This document shows positions 25,701 to 33,997 of a stretch of 43,303 bases of DNA, in pieces. The notes below the pieces were generated by a model, which saw only the letters and a program-made list of their open reading frames with translations, was not told the DNA's origin and did no database searches. Both the position numbers and the translations under genes were made by a program. Each line of letters begins with the position of its first letter. The stretch's first letter is position 1. Origin of the DNA: a virus; the IMG/VR virus record IMGVR_UViG_3300030104_003979, positions 1 to 43,303 of that record; one strand, 5' to 3'.

Positions 25701-26045
25701 AAACTAAATTATTATTTTTATAACTCAGGGTATGATTACTTAGGTGGTGATATATTTGGTGATAAAGGTCAAAAAGAAATTATTCCACTGAAACCACCGT
25801 CAGATAAAGACTTACCGCCACGACAAACAATAGAAGAGTTCAGGCCACCAACAAAAGATCCAACACCAATAGAACAACCTATACTTAAACCTGACGCATT
25901 TAAAAGTAGTGCTATCACACCACCACCTACCCCAACAGGTATAGACACAATAGATGTAGCAAGTTTGTTTCCTAATGACGCAACAGCAACGGCAATAGCT
26001 AAACGCAGAACTCCTCAAGCTGGGATCGGTACGCTACCTACTTAG
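22749..26045 (+). CDS. Largest internal virion protein candidate (1098 aa)
   Basis: A 1098-residue protein, the largest in the window. A Gly/Pro-rich N-terminus is followed by NYLAEALEAAGVIEPNEDP and Ala-rich helical segments near residues 150-280 (RTAGQFFGATVPFSGILAK, ELALAAGLASVSPLAAWGAG). Long charged helices follow (about 300-1000). A Pro/Thr-rich C-terminal tail of about 60 residues ends it (PPPTPTGIDTIDV). No catalytic motif is evident. Long helical proteins with weak hydrophobic patches at this map position resemble the ejection proteins of T7-like and P22-like phages. The stop codon lies inside a possible A/T-rich hairpin (TAGAAAA 26043-26049 with TTTTCTA 26060-26066), which may be a weak terminator. 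Confidence 0.6.
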   Translation: MADKITIKAPSQELLKLGPGDLPTGITGESVTEAGEKIIGAPGEGAGLAVPVKPVRQQEGFTEKGGIPSEIANTFRGFNEMITPFFDVPVNYLAEALEAAGVIEPNEDPRDYLNRVVNAEDYEQMVSLIPHVINYGVGKRGSPSYDEYSDRVARTAGQFFGATVPFSGILAKAGQLRSQANKLGENFVDYAKTKTTFGIPNTERYKGSVRQALVDPYAKTPGKAAKYDVLGTGLFGTGYGLVKETGAPEELALAAGLASVSPLAAWGAGGSIVNYIKSGGVFGKAARKYDDLVTSDSKYVPESLKRNPETGTRTDKIKDEFAGEVTKSLESEQSLKNVKRAEELEIAVYDTTGEKVTFSPAEQTLDVPLIGTQARIEKTAPADFTRKNIERKYKVIDAIEQYGNRKFQSPIDDGPLFIYESITGKYTPLISRIDDQTDEVVFNINKLSDPEKGAFPKITDEAGTGDVIRKRIKEYADSIREQANAFASGKGYNNSKPLITTDLNKIDNIADMKSTTTKIETTLKSILDDDSLTQIHPLIKKFLDKKTPTVSFQDYKMFRMEVNDALSKSYNFGITNDIKQLSVFKKELDNMANKFGKTNKDFETFNEWYSQNVIPLESPAIYKVLDTDVSGLGGVTQYKLPKEKVAVSFLKDTNSMKTYRDFFNTQEDGTIMQKVVYDQIHRNAYDSRKAILNADKLNTYLNKNKDVLELVPSYKGFNNFYEELTNPKNAANNLPEGTVSLLQGLVTRQGDLQNRKRLINTNLLYKQVANKFDELEPQKLLQEAIKNPKLLKELKQRLKIEGTGENSVIPGVSQNDLKTTFNANVTSELLKGQQPLSNPTKFLKYLDDNQKLLTSAVGKDHYDDLKIIGESYERILVTGGVEGKAGATLIPKGLLDELADNIGTSLPSIQARIISAAEGRISPRTAGAYIVTRFINAGQTARAEAVFRDAMFDPALAKELAKKIEPNKIKGGFITELGQGYSPVKLNYYFYNSGYDYLGGDIFGDKGQKEIIPLKPPSDKDLPPRQTIEEFRPPTKDPTPIEQPILKPDAFKSSAITPPPTPTGIDTIDVASLFPNDATATAIAKRRTPQAGIGTLPT

Positions 26046-26076
26046 AAAATAAAAGACCTTTTTCTAATTTGTTTTT

Positions 26077-26085
26077 TGTTATAAT
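26077..26085 (+). promoter_or_regulatory. Extended -10 promoter for replication module
   Basis: TGTTATAAT at 26077-26085 is a perfect extended -10 element (TGnTATAAT) in the 72-nt gap between the last virion gene and the SNF2 helicase. No good -35 box is seen 17 bases upstream, which an extended -10 does not require. A purine-rich leader (20-mer 26102-26121) follows. That leader recurs with 18 of 20 matches at 42259-42278, also downstream of an A/T-rich promoter-like stretch. Confidence 0.6.
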
Positions 26086-26117
26086 AAGTTATTACTTTAA
26101 TAGAAAGCAGAAAGAAA

Positions 26118-27557
26118 GTGAGATACAGATTTAAGTACGAACCATATAAACATCAGTTAGATGCTTTAAATAAATCATGGAATAAGCCATATTTTGCTTA
26201 TTTTATGGACATGGGTACAGGTAAATCAAAAGTGCTTATAGACAACATGTCTATTTTATACGACAAAGGACAAATAGACAGTGCTCTTATAATTGCACCA
26301 AAAGGAGTTTACAAAAATTGGGAACGTAAAGAAATACCTACACATCTGCCTGAACACATACAAGCTAATATAATAGCTTGGTCTCCTGAAAAAACACAAA
26401 AGAAACAAAAAGAATTACAATCTTTGTTTGAACCAATTGACGATTTACAAATATTTCTAATGAATGTTGAAGCTTTCAGCACAAAACGTGGTTACGAAAT
26501 AGCACATCAATTTTTATATACTCACAGAGCAATGTTAGTAGTAGACGAAAGCACTACCATAAAAACAAGAACTGCTCAAAGAACAAAAAACCTTATAAAA
26601 CTTCGTGAGAAAGCACCATACAGAAGAATACTTACAGGTTCTCCAGTAACAAAATCTCCTTTAGATTTATATACACAGTGTGAATTTTTAGAACATTATG
26701 TATTAAAACAAGGTAGTTTTTGGACTTTTCAAAACAGGTATGCAAAACTAATGAGAAGAACGTTGGGTAACCGTAGTTATAATCAAATACTTGGTTATCA
26801 AAATTTAGAAGAATTAAACAACATTATAGAGCCATTTAGTTTTAGGATTCGTAAAGAAGAGTGTTTAGATTTACCAGATAAAATTTATACGCGTCGCACG
26901 GTAGAACTTACTTATGAACAGAAAAAATTATATAAACAAATGAAAAAAACTGCATTAGCTGTTATTGAATCAGAGGGTATGGTTACCGCACCAACAGTAT
27001 TAACTCAATTATTGAGGCTACAACAACTTTGTTCTGGTTTTGCTAGATTAGAAGACGGTAGAACAATTGAACTTCATTCAAATAAAATAGATGAACTATT
27101 AAATTGTTTAGATGAAACAGACGGTAAGGTAATAGTGTGGGCAAACTTCACACACGACCTATTAGCCATACAAAAGGTTTTAGCTGAAAAATTTGGTTCA
27201 AACTCCGTAGAATTGTTTTATGGTGAAACTAACGCTAACGAAAGACAAAACATAGTGGAACGTTTTCAAGACCCTAATAGCAAACTAAGATTTTTTGTAG
27301 CACAACCAAGAACAGGAGGTTATGGCTTAACTCTAACAGAAGCCAAAACTGTAATTTATTACAGTAATGGTTACGACTTAGAGGTAAGACTACAAAGTGA
27401 AGACAGAGCTCACAGAATAGGTCAAATGAATAAAGTAACTTATGTAGACATTGTTACAGAAAAAACAGTAGATGAAAAAATTATAAAAGCCCTAAGAAAT
27501 AAAATAGACATTAGCGATAAAGTATTAGCTGAAGGACACAGAGAGTGGATTGTTTAG
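26118..27557 (+). CDS. SNF2-family DEAD/DEAH helicase
   Basis: A 479-residue superfamily 2 helicase. The Q/motif I region reads YKHQLDALNKSW ... MDMGTGKSK (Walker A, residues 31-38). Motif II is VVDEST (141-146), motif III LTGSP (172-176), and motif VI near 425-438 is LQSEDRAHRIGQ. The QSEDRAHRIGQ block is diagnostic for SNF2-like ATPases. It likely remodels DNA or DNA-protein complexes during phage replication, recombination or transcription switching. GTG 26118 is chosen because no ATG lies near and purine-rich sequence precedes it. It heads the replication module behind an extended -10 promoter. Confidence 0.88.
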   Translation: MRYRFKYEPYKHQLDALNKSWNKPYFAYFMDMGTGKSKVLIDNMSILYDKGQIDSALIIAPKGVYKNWERKEIPTHLPEHIQANIIAWSPEKTQKKQKELQSLFEPIDDLQIFLMNVEAFSTKRGYEIAHQFLYTHRAMLVVDESTTIKTRTAQRTKNLIKLREKAPYRRILTGSPVTKSPLDLYTQCEFLEHYVLKQGSFWTFQNRYAKLMRRTLGNRSYNQILGYQNLEELNNIIEPFSFRIRKEECLDLPDKIYTRRTVELTYEQKKLYKQMKKTALAVIESEGMVTAPTVLTQLLRLQQLCSGFARLEDGRTIELHSNKIDELLNCLDETDGKVIVWANFTHDLLAIQKVLAEKFGSNSVELFYGETNANERQNIVERFQDPNSKLRFFVAQPRTGGYGLTLTEAKTVIYYSNGYDLEVRLQSEDRAHRIGQMNKVTYVDIVTEKTVDEKIIKALRNKIDISDKVLAEGHREWIV

Positions 27558-27752
27558 TTTTCTTTATAAGGTAAAAATTGGAAAAAAGAAAATTACTTTT
27601 TTAACATTTTATAATATACGATATACTTTCGGGTCTACGCGAAATAATAAGATAATAAAAGTGTTATGTTCTAAAGCTTTTTAGGGTGTAATAGTAAAGT
27701 AGAAATATATTAAATATAGCGGAAAAATTTAATAACCATGTGGAGAAAGTAC
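27558..27752 (+). promoter_or_regulatory. 195-nt AT-rich gap with promoter-like sequences
   Basis: No gene is seen here. TATAAT at 27610-27615 and TATACT at 27622-27627 (with TTAACA at 27601-27606, 15-bp spacing) look like -10 elements. An A/T hairpin (AAAAAAG 27582-27588 with CTTTTTT 27594-27600) lies just upstream and could act as a weak terminator of the helicase gene. The region is very AT-rich, so chance matches are likely. Confidence 0.4.
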
Positions 27753-28088
27753 ATGACTGTGTATATTACGCAAGAAATGAGAGGAAGAGATATTACAGAC
27801 GCTACCAGTTTTGGTGACATTGTAGTACTTGTTCCTGCAGGAGAACAAGCGAGTTATGCTACTCAACCTATTATTAGGAAGATGATGCGTACGCTTAGTA
27901 AATTTACGGACGAAGATTATTTGTTGTTAGCTGGAGACCCAGCACTCATTGCACTAGCTTCTTCTATTGCTTCTCAGTTTAATAGAGGTAGGTTTAAAAT
28001 GCTAAAGTGGGATCGCCAGAAAAATATATACTACCCTTTGTCTGCAAACATTAATCAAACATTAGGAGGTGACAATGAGTCAATTTGA
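27753..28088 (+). CDS. Conserved marine-phage protein of unknown function
   Basis: A 111-residue protein. ATG 27753 is preferred over 27738 because GTGGAGAAAG upstream gives correct spacing and the recurrent N-terminus is MTVYITQEMRGRDITDA. Other recurrent blocks are IVVLVPAGEQ, DEDYLLLAGDPALIALASSI and RGRFKMLKWDR. Proteins with these blocks are common in T7-like cyanophages and pelagic phages at the start of the replication genes. The role is unknown. It overlaps the next gene by 14 nt. Confidence 0.7.
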   Translation: MTVYITQEMRGRDITDATSFGDIVVLVPAGEQASYATQPIIRKMMRTLSKFTDEDYLLLAGDPALIALASSIASQFNRGRFKMLKWDRQKNIYYPLSANINQTLGGDNESI

Positions 28089-28632
28089 AGATGTAGCAAA
28101 TAAACTTAGCTCAGTAGATGAAAAAGGTTTGAGTGAAGTAAGTAAGCTATGTCAAAAACAAGCTGATCTTCAAGAGCGTATAGAACTTTTAGAAGAACAG
28201 CTAAAAGAAACAAAAAAGGAATTAAAAGAAGTAGCTGAAGAGCAACTTCCGTCAGCTATGGCTGAACACAATCTAACTAAATTAGAATTAGAAGATGGTT
28301 CTGCTGTGTCTGTTAAAAAATTCTATAGTGCTTCTATTCCAAAAGATAAAAAGGATGAAGCATTTAATTGGCTTGTAGATAATAATTTTGGAGACTTAAT
28401 TAAAAACCAAGTTTCTGCAAATTTTGTTCGTGGTGAAGAAAAACATGCACGGGAATTTACAAGTGAATTAGAAGGACGTGGGTTAGCGGTAAGCTCAAAA
28501 ACATGGGTAGAGCCAATGACTCTTAAGGCGTTTGTGAAAGATCAAACAGAACAAGGGAAAAGCATTCCCCAAGATTTGTTTGGTTTATACATAGGCGATA
28601 AAGCAACAATCATAAAACCAAGAGGTAAGTAA
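28075..28632 (+). CDS. Coiled-coil replication-module protein (gp of marine phages, unknown)
   Basis: A 185-residue protein starting at ATG 28075 with a strong TAGGAGGTG. The in-frame GTG at 28069 overlaps that site and is unlikely. Residues 15-65 form a coiled coil (LQERIELLEEQLKETKKELK). A globular domain has AFNWLVDNNFGDLIKNQVSA, KTWVEPMTLKAFVKDQTEQG and DLFGLYIGDKATI. This domain recurs in marine podoviruses and cyanophages next to the following gene. It may be a DNA-binding or accessory replication protein, but no activity is known to me. Confidence 0.7.
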   Translation: MSQFEDVANKLSSVDEKGLSEVSKLCQKQADLQERIELLEEQLKETKKELKEVAEEQLPSAMAEHNLTKLELEDGSAVSVKKFYSASIPKDKKDEAFNWLVDNNFGDLIKNQVSANFVRGEEKHAREFTSELEGRGLAVSSKTWVEPMTLKAFVKDQTEQGKSIPQDLFGLYIGDKATIIKPRGK

Positions 28633-29450
28633 TGAGTGAAAATAAAAATGTAACTGTTAAAAAAGAAGGAGGAGCTTTGGCTACCGCTGAAAGTTTTGAA
28701 GCTTTATCCTCTGCTGGGTTCGATGAAGTAACCACAGATGATATAGCCATTCCTTTTTTAAGAGTATTGGCAGATGGTTCTCCACAAGTTAAGAAACGTG
28801 ATGGTGCGTATGTGGAAGGAGCTGAGCCAGGAATGATATACAACACCGTACTTAACGAAGTATACGATGGTGAGAAAGGTATAGAAGTTATACCGTGCCA
28901 TTACAATCGTCGTTTTGTAGAGTGGATACCAAGAGAAAGTGGTGGTGGGGGTTATGTTCAATCGTTTGATCCATCTGATCCCATAGTAAATACCACAACA
29001 AGAGATGATCAAGGTAGAGATGTGTTAGAAAACGGTAATTATCTAGCCAATACAGCTCAGTTTTTTGTTTTATTTATACATAAAGAGTTGGGTGTACAAA
29101 GAGCTTTGATAGCAATGACTTCTACACAATTAAAAAAATCTCGCAAGTGGTTAGCCCAAGCACAGTCAATTACAGCAAAAGGGAAAAACGGTATATTCGT
29201 AATGCCTTTAATGTCGCAAGTATATAGATTAACAACAATACCAGAGTCTAACGATAAAGGAAGTTGGTATGGTTGGGATATATCTAGGGACAGACAGTTG
29301 GATTTATCTAACGATACTGAATCAAGTATATTTGACACTGCTGTAGGTTTTAGTAACTCTGTAAAACAAGGAGAGGTACAAGTAAAGTCTGAGGCTGAAA
29401 ATTTTGAAGATAATAAAAAAGTAATAGATCAAGAAAAAGAAATAATGTAA
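28632..29450 (+). CDS. Putative ssDNA-binding-like replication protein
   Basis: A 272-residue protein with an acidic C-terminus (VKSEAENFEDNKKVIDQEKE), as in many single-strand DNA-binding proteins. The core has DDIAIPFLRVLADGSPQVKK, EPGMIYNTVLNEVYDGEKGI, EVIPCHYNRRFVEWIPRE and STQLKKSRKWLAQAQ. This family occurs in marine and many other phages within replication modules, where it is often suspected to be an SSB. The acidic tail and place support that, but no OB-fold motif can be read directly. Start overlaps the preceding stop (TAATG). Confidence 0.55.
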   Translation: MSENKNVTVKKEGGALATAESFEALSSAGFDEVTTDDIAIPFLRVLADGSPQVKKRDGAYVEGAEPGMIYNTVLNEVYDGEKGIEVIPCHYNRRFVEWIPRESGGGGYVQSFDPSDPIVNTTTRDDQGRDVLENGNYLANTAQFFVLFIHKELGVQRALIAMTSTQLKKSRKWLAQAQSITAKGKNGIFVMPLMSQVYRLTTIPESNDKGSWYGWDISRDRQLDLSNDTESSIFDTAVGFSNSVKQGEVQVKSEAENFEDNKKVIDQEKEIM

Positions 29451-29451
29451 A

Positions 29452-29533
29452 CAGTGACAATGCTGATCACCTTGTTACTGCAAGGGGAGTATGACAACCG
29501 TAGATTATATACCGTTGCTTATACTCCCTCTTG
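29452..29533 (+). promoter_or_regulatory. Tandem leader hairpins upstream of primase
   Basis: Two adjacent hairpins fill the gap. The first pairs CAGTGACAA 29452-29460 with TTGTTACTG 29472-29480 (9 bp with one wobble). The second pairs AAGGGGAGTAT 29482-29492 with ATACTCCCTCTT 29521-29532 (one bulge), with inner pairs CAAC 29495-29498 with GTTG 29514-29517. The 3' arm carries CTCC, complementary to the SD GGAG at 29538-29541. No T-run follows, so a simple terminator is unlikely. Translation control of the primase is inferred. Confidence 0.6.
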
Positions 29534-29550
29534 TTTAGGAGAAAGAATTA

Positions 29551-31077
29551 ATGAAAAATCTTGCGGAAGATTTATACAAGCTATTTAAGGGGAGTGATAT
29601 TGCACATGGAACATACATTGTAAAATCTAACAGAGCCAATGATGGTAAAAAGCAAGGGACTGCAAAGGTTATAAGAGAACCCACCACTGTCGCCATGTGG
29701 GAGGAGCATTTAAAAGGAGGAACTGGTCTGGGTATTATACCCATAAGGAGTGATAACACTTGTCAGTGGGGTGCTATAGATATAGATGAATACGATGTTA
29801 GCCATAAAGATTTAGTTTTCACTTTAAGAAAAAATAAAATTCCAGCGATTGTTGGAAGAACAAAATCTGGTGGTGCTCATGTATGGATATTTTTGTCTGA
29901 GCCAGTAGAAGCTGAAGAACTACAAAGAAAAATGACAGAGTTGTCTGCGGCTCTAGGTCATTCTGGAAGTGAGATATTTCCCAAACAAACCAAAATACTA
30001 ATAGATAGAGGAGACACTGGTAATTTTCTTAACATGCCTTACCACGCAGAAAACAGAACCACACGTTATGCGTTTGACGACAATGGTGAAGCTTTATCTT
30101 TAAAAGAATTTTTAGATTATGTTCAACCTTTCATCATAACACCAAACAAGTTTCGTAAATTAAATACTGGTTTTGGCACTGATGAAAATGTTTTACAAGA
30201 TGGTCCTCCATGTTTACAGCATTTATGCAGTAAAGGGTTTGGTGAGGGCAGTAGAAACAATGCGTTATTTAATTTAGGAGTATACGCTAGAATGTCAGAT
30301 GAAGATAATTGGGAGGTAGCTGTTCAAAGATATAACATGGACTATTTAAAACCACCTTTGTCCCATAATGAAGTGGGTCTAGTAATAAGACAACTAAAGA
30401 AAAAAGATTATTTTTACAAATGTGAAGACCAACCTATAAAACCTTTTTGTGATAAACAAGTTTGTAAAACAAGGAAACATGGAGTCGGTCCCACTGGGAT
30501 AGGTAATGATATGTCGAGCTTAACTAAAATAGACGGAGACCCACCTATATGGATATTAAACGTAGACGGTGAAAGAGTTGAACTTTCAACCAATGGATTA
30601 ACTAGCCAAAACCAGTTTCAAAAAGAATGTGTTTCCCAAATCAATAAATACCCAGTAGCCATGAACCAAAGAGCTTGGCAAACGAGAATACAACTTTTAT
30701 TAGATAACTTAACCATTGTGGAAGTTCCACCAGATGCTACACTAAAAGGTGAATTTGAAGACTTGTTACATGCTTTTTGTTGTGAAAGAGCAAGAGGTGA
30801 ACAAAGAGAAGATATACTACAGGGCGTTGCTGTTTGGGTAGACGGTAAAGTTTACTTTCAAGTAAAAGACATAAAAAAGCATTTATCTGTAAACGATTTT
30901 AATCATTACACTTCTAATAAAATTACTCTACGCCTACAAGAATTAAAGGCAGAAAAGAAATTTTGGAGAGTAAAGGGGAAAGGTGTTCATGTATGGTCTA
31001 TGAACCAACAATTCTTTGAAAAAGAAGAAGGAGATATAGAACTTCCTAATCTTCCAACAGATGACGGTGTAATATAA
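29551..31077 (+). CDS. Archaeo-eukaryotic-type primase (TOTE-like AEP)
   Basis: A 508-residue primase. The AEP catalytic core shows GAIDIDEYD (Asp77, Asp79 metal ligands), SGGAHVWIF (residues 106-114), EIFPKQ (141-146) and GNFLNMPY (157-164). This order matches the primase domain described for TOTE conflict systems and related phage proteins. A PriCT-like helical region follows (about 215-290), then a Cys cluster CEDQPIKPFCDKQVCKTRKH near 291-310. The C-terminal part resembles a winged helix. It would make primers for PolA. RBS AGGAGAAAG lies behind a leader hairpin, and its stop overlaps the UvrD helicase gene start (TAATGA). Confidence 0.85.
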   Translation: MKNLAEDLYKLFKGSDIAHGTYIVKSNRANDGKKQGTAKVIREPTTVAMWEEHLKGGTGLGIIPIRSDNTCQWGAIDIDEYDVSHKDLVFTLRKNKIPAIVGRTKSGGAHVWIFLSEPVEAEELQRKMTELSAALGHSGSEIFPKQTKILIDRGDTGNFLNMPYHAENRTTRYAFDDNGEALSLKEFLDYVQPFIITPNKFRKLNTGFGTDENVLQDGPPCLQHLCSKGFGEGSRNNALFNLGVYARMSDEDNWEVAVQRYNMDYLKPPLSHNEVGLVIRQLKKKDYFYKCEDQPIKPFCDKQVCKTRKHGVGPTGIGNDMSSLTKIDGDPPIWILNVDGERVELSTNGLTSQNQFQKECVSQINKYPVAMNQRAWQTRIQLLLDNLTIVEVPPDATLKGEFEDLLHAFCCERARGEQREDILQGVAVWVDGKVYFQVKDIKKHLSVNDFNHYTSNKITLRLQELKAEKKFWRVKGKGVHVWSMNQQFFEKEEGDIELPNLPTDDGVI

Positions 31078-32597
31078 TGAATATAATACTTGGTCCTCCA
31101 GGAACAGGAAAGACTACAAAACTTTTAAATTTAGTAGAAAACTATATGAAAGCGGGAGTATCTCCTGACAAAATAGGTTACTTTGCTTTTACGAGAAGAG
31201 CCGCGACAGAAGCCATAGAAAGAGCTTGTGAAAAATTTAATTTAACTAAAAAAGAATTACCATATTTTAGAACGTTACACAGTCTTGCTTTTATGATGTC
31301 TGGTTTAAACCACTCCCAAATAATGACACCCAAAAAATATCAAGAAGTAGCAGATTGGTTAAAAATAGGAAAATTCTATACAGGCACAGTTGTAGATCAA
31401 GGTCCTTATAAAGATTTTGGTTACGGAGATAAGTTTTTAGAATTAATAAATATGGCTAGGATTTTACGACAACCATTACGCAAAATATACAATGACAGTA
31501 TTGTCCCACTTAAAACAGATTGGGACAGGGTAAAATATGTAGATAAAGGTTTAAAACATTGGAAAAAATCTTTTGGTTTAGAAGACTATGCAGGAATGTT
31601 GGAATGTTTTTTAGAAAGAAAACTTTGCCCAAAACTAGAAGTTGTTTTTATTGATGAAGCCCAAGACTTATCTCCAATACAATGGGAAATGGTAAACATG
31701 TTAGAGAAAAATAGTGATGCCTGTTATGTTGCAGGAGACGATGACCAAGCGATTTTTCGTTACGCAGGAGCTGACGTTGAACATTTTGTAAACTTAAAAG
31801 GTAAGGTGACATTGTTAAATCAATCTTATAGAATACCATGCACACACCACGAGATTAGTAAAAACGTAATAAGAAGAATCGTAGGAAGAAGAGAAAAAGT
31901 GTTTAACCCTAAACAAGAACAAGGTAGCATCCATTGGCATAGACACTCTGAACAAGTCGACCTAAGTTCTGGAGATTGGTTGTTATTAAGTAGAACCACC
32001 AGAGGAGCTCAGCAAATAGAAGAGGAAGTTCGTAGAAGAGGACACCTATACATTTACAATGGTTCCAGAAGTATAGACAGCAAAGTATTACAAGCGGTAC
32101 GATTATGGGAACATTTAAGAGAGGGTAACCGTTTAGACTTAGAACAAGTAAGAACTGTTTACAATTACATGCTTATGAACAGTCAGGTTAAGTATGGTCA
32201 CAAAACAATGCCAGATGGTTCAGAGGGTACTTTTTACAGCTTACAAGATTTAAAAAATAATCATGGTTTAATGCACTCTAAACCTTGGGATGAGGGCTTG
32301 GGTAAGATAAATGAAAAAGATAAAACCTATATAAAAGCTTGTTTAAGAAAAGGTGAAAGTTTAACTAAAACGCCTAGGATTAAAATATCTACAATACATT
32401 CAGCAAAAGGAGCTCAGGCAACTAATGTAATGTTGCTAACAGATATTATGAAAAGACCTTATAGTATGTGGAGAAAAACAGAAATAAGCCATAGAGATGA
32501 TGAATGTAGAGTTTTTTATGTTGGTTTAACAAGAGCCACACATTCTTTACACTTAATACACCCTATGTTTAGTCAAGGTTTTCATTTCTCTAGTTGA
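31077..32597 (+). CDS. UvrD/Rep-like superfamily 1 helicase
   Basis: A 506-residue SF1 helicase. Motif I is GPPGTGKTT (residues 6-14), Ia FAFTRRAATEA, motif II VFIDEAQDLS (about 189-198), motif III GDDDQAIFRYAGAD, motif IV LNQSYRIP, motif V STIHSAKGAQ and motif VI VFYVGLTRAT near 480. All UvrD-type motifs are present, so it should be an active 3'-5' helicase. It is translationally coupled to the primase, which suggests that they act together at the fork. It is shorter than bacterial UvrD (about 720 aa), with reduced insertion domains. Confidence 0.88.
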   Translation: MNIILGPPGTGKTTKLLNLVENYMKAGVSPDKIGYFAFTRRAATEAIERACEKFNLTKKELPYFRTLHSLAFMMSGLNHSQIMTPKKYQEVADWLKIGKFYTGTVVDQGPYKDFGYGDKFLELINMARILRQPLRKIYNDSIVPLKTDWDRVKYVDKGLKHWKKSFGLEDYAGMLECFLERKLCPKLEVVFIDEAQDLSPIQWEMVNMLEKNSDACYVAGDDDQAIFRYAGADVEHFVNLKGKVTLLNQSYRIPCTHHEISKNVIRRIVGRREKVFNPKQEQGSIHWHRHSEQVDLSSGDWLLLSRTTRGAQQIEEEVRRRGHLYIYNGSRSIDSKVLQAVRLWEHLREGNRLDLEQVRTVYNYMLMNSQVKYGHKTMPDGSEGTFYSLQDLKNNHGLMHSKPWDEGLGKINEKDKTYIKACLRKGESLTKTPRIKISTIHSAKGAQATNVMLLTDIMKRPYSMWRKTEISHRDDECRVFYVGLTRATHSLHLIHPMFSQGFHFSS

Positions 32598-32631
32598 ACA
32601 AAAAAGACTTTATCCCTTGTTACGCTAAATA

Positions 32632-32637
32632 TATAAT
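32632..32637 (+). promoter_or_regulatory. Candidate -10 element
   Basis: TATAAT at 32632-32637 stands in the 75-nt gap before a small gene. GACTTTATCCC at 32606-32616 upstream resembles GACTTTCTCCCC at 42211-42222 before another promoter-like stretch. No standard -35 box with 16-18 bp spacing is present. Confidence 0.4.
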
Positions 32638-32672
32638 TAGTATGTAAGCACAAAAACCATTAGGATAATAAT

Positions 32673-32963
32673 ATGGAAATAAAATATTTTACTAAAGAGC
32701 TTTTAATAAAAGCTAATTTAGAAGCTAAAGTGAAGAAATTAAAATCTGTGCCATTTGTTGCACTAATAGACTCACTTAGCGAAGATTCTAAGTTTCCTGT
32801 TGTTTCTTTTAGTTTGAGTGATGACACGGATTTTGTAACGGCAGAATTATTACTAAATCCACAAACATTGGTAGAGCTTGAGGTTACTTTAAAAACGCTT
32901 AGATCACTACCGTATGTAAGTGTTGATTCTTCTTATTATGATGAAGACCCAACATTACATTAA
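32673..32963 (+). CDS. Small hypothetical protein
   Basis: A 96-residue soluble protein, MEIKYFTKELLIKANLEAKV with a beta-rich middle (FVALIDSLSEDSKFPVVSFS) and an acidic end (SSYYDEDPTLH). AGGATAAT precedes the start. It lies behind a promoter-like sequence and before the DUF932 gene. I do not recognise a family. Confidence 0.6.
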   Translation: MEIKYFTKELLIKANLEAKVKKLKSVPFVALIDSLSEDSKFPVVSFSLSDDTDFVTAELLLNPQTLVELEVTLKTLRSLPYVSVDSSYYDEDPTLH

Positions 32964-32988
32964 TTAACTCGTAGAAAGGAGAAAATAT

Positions 32989-33987
32989 ATGGCACACGAA
33001 GTTGAAACAATGGCGTATGCAGGAAAAGTTCCTTGGCACGGACTAGGAAGAAAAGTTAGCGATAACATGTCTCCAGAAGAAATGTTAGTCGCGGCTCAAC
33101 TTGATTGGTCTGTTAGCAAAAGACAAGCATACACTGTTGATAAACCAGACTGTTGGAACATAATAAACCCAACAGGAGAAGCACAGTTTGTTAGATGTGA
33201 AGATCATTATTATATTGTTCGTGATTCTGACAATAAGGTGCTTTCTCACTGTAAAGACAGTTATGTACCTTTTCAAAATAAAGAAGTTATGAGCTTTTTT
33301 CAAAAATTTACAAAAGCAGGACACATGAAAATGGAAACTGCTGGAAGTTTAAAAGAAGGAAAAGATATATGGGGTTTAGCAAAACTTACAGATAGTTTTA
33401 AACTAGCAGGAGATGACCGTGTTGAAGGGTACTTACTACTAAACAATAGTCATTCAGTAGGAAAAGCTATGACAATTATGTTCACACCTATAAGAGTTGT
33501 TTGTAATAACACTCTTACAATGGCATTAAACAATGAGGGTAGTCGATTTAGAATACCACATTTACAAATGTTCGATGAAGAAATAATGAGAACAGCTGAA
33601 GAAGCTTTAGGCATTAGCAGTATTCACATGAAAAACTTTGAAGAACAATCTTTATATCTTGCTAGTAAAAAGGCAAAACAAAAAGATGTAGATAATTTTG
33701 TTGCTGAGTTATTTCAACCTACACTAATTGGTACAGATAACATGCAACAAGAGTTTAAAAACACTGCCGAGCTTGTAAGCAGAGCAATAGAAACTAGTCC
33801 TGGAGCAGGACTAAGGTCTGCAAAAGGAACTTGGTGGGGAGCTTTAAACGGTGTTACCTATGTTATGGATCATAAGAAAAAATCTAAAACTGAGGGTAAT
33901 GCTTTACACTCTGCTTGGTTTGGTTCAGGTGCGGTTACTAAAAGGAAAGCGTTGAACAAAGCATTAGAATATGCAAAGGTCGCGTAG
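32989..33987 (+). CDS. DUF932 phage/plasmid-like protein
   Basis: A 332-residue protein with the DUF932 (phage/plasmid-like TIGR03299) pattern. It begins with MAHEVETMAYAGKVPWHGLG. LVAAQLDWSVSKRQAYTV, YLLLNNSHSVGKAMTIMFTP, IRVVCNNTLTMAL and the C-terminal GTWWGALNGVTYVMDHKKK follow. The family is common in phages and plasmids, often near replication or recombination genes; its biochemical role is not settled. RBS AAAGGAG lies at 32975-32981. The 114-nt downstream gap holds a structured leader for the next gene. Confidence 0.85.
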   Translation: MAHEVETMAYAGKVPWHGLGRKVSDNMSPEEMLVAAQLDWSVSKRQAYTVDKPDCWNIINPTGEAQFVRCEDHYYIVRDSDNKVLSHCKDSYVPFQNKEVMSFFQKFTKAGHMKMETAGSLKEGKDIWGLAKLTDSFKLAGDDRVEGYLLLNNSHSVGKAMTIMFTPIRVVCNNTLTMALNNEGSRFRIPHLQMFDEEIMRTAEEALGISSIHMKNFEEQSLYLASKKAKQKDVDNFVAELFQPTLIGTDNMQQEFKNTAELVSRAIETSPGAGLRSAKGTWWGALNGVTYVMDHKKKSKTEGNALHSAWFGSGAVTKRKALNKALEYAKVA

Positions 33988-33997
33988 ATAAATAAAC

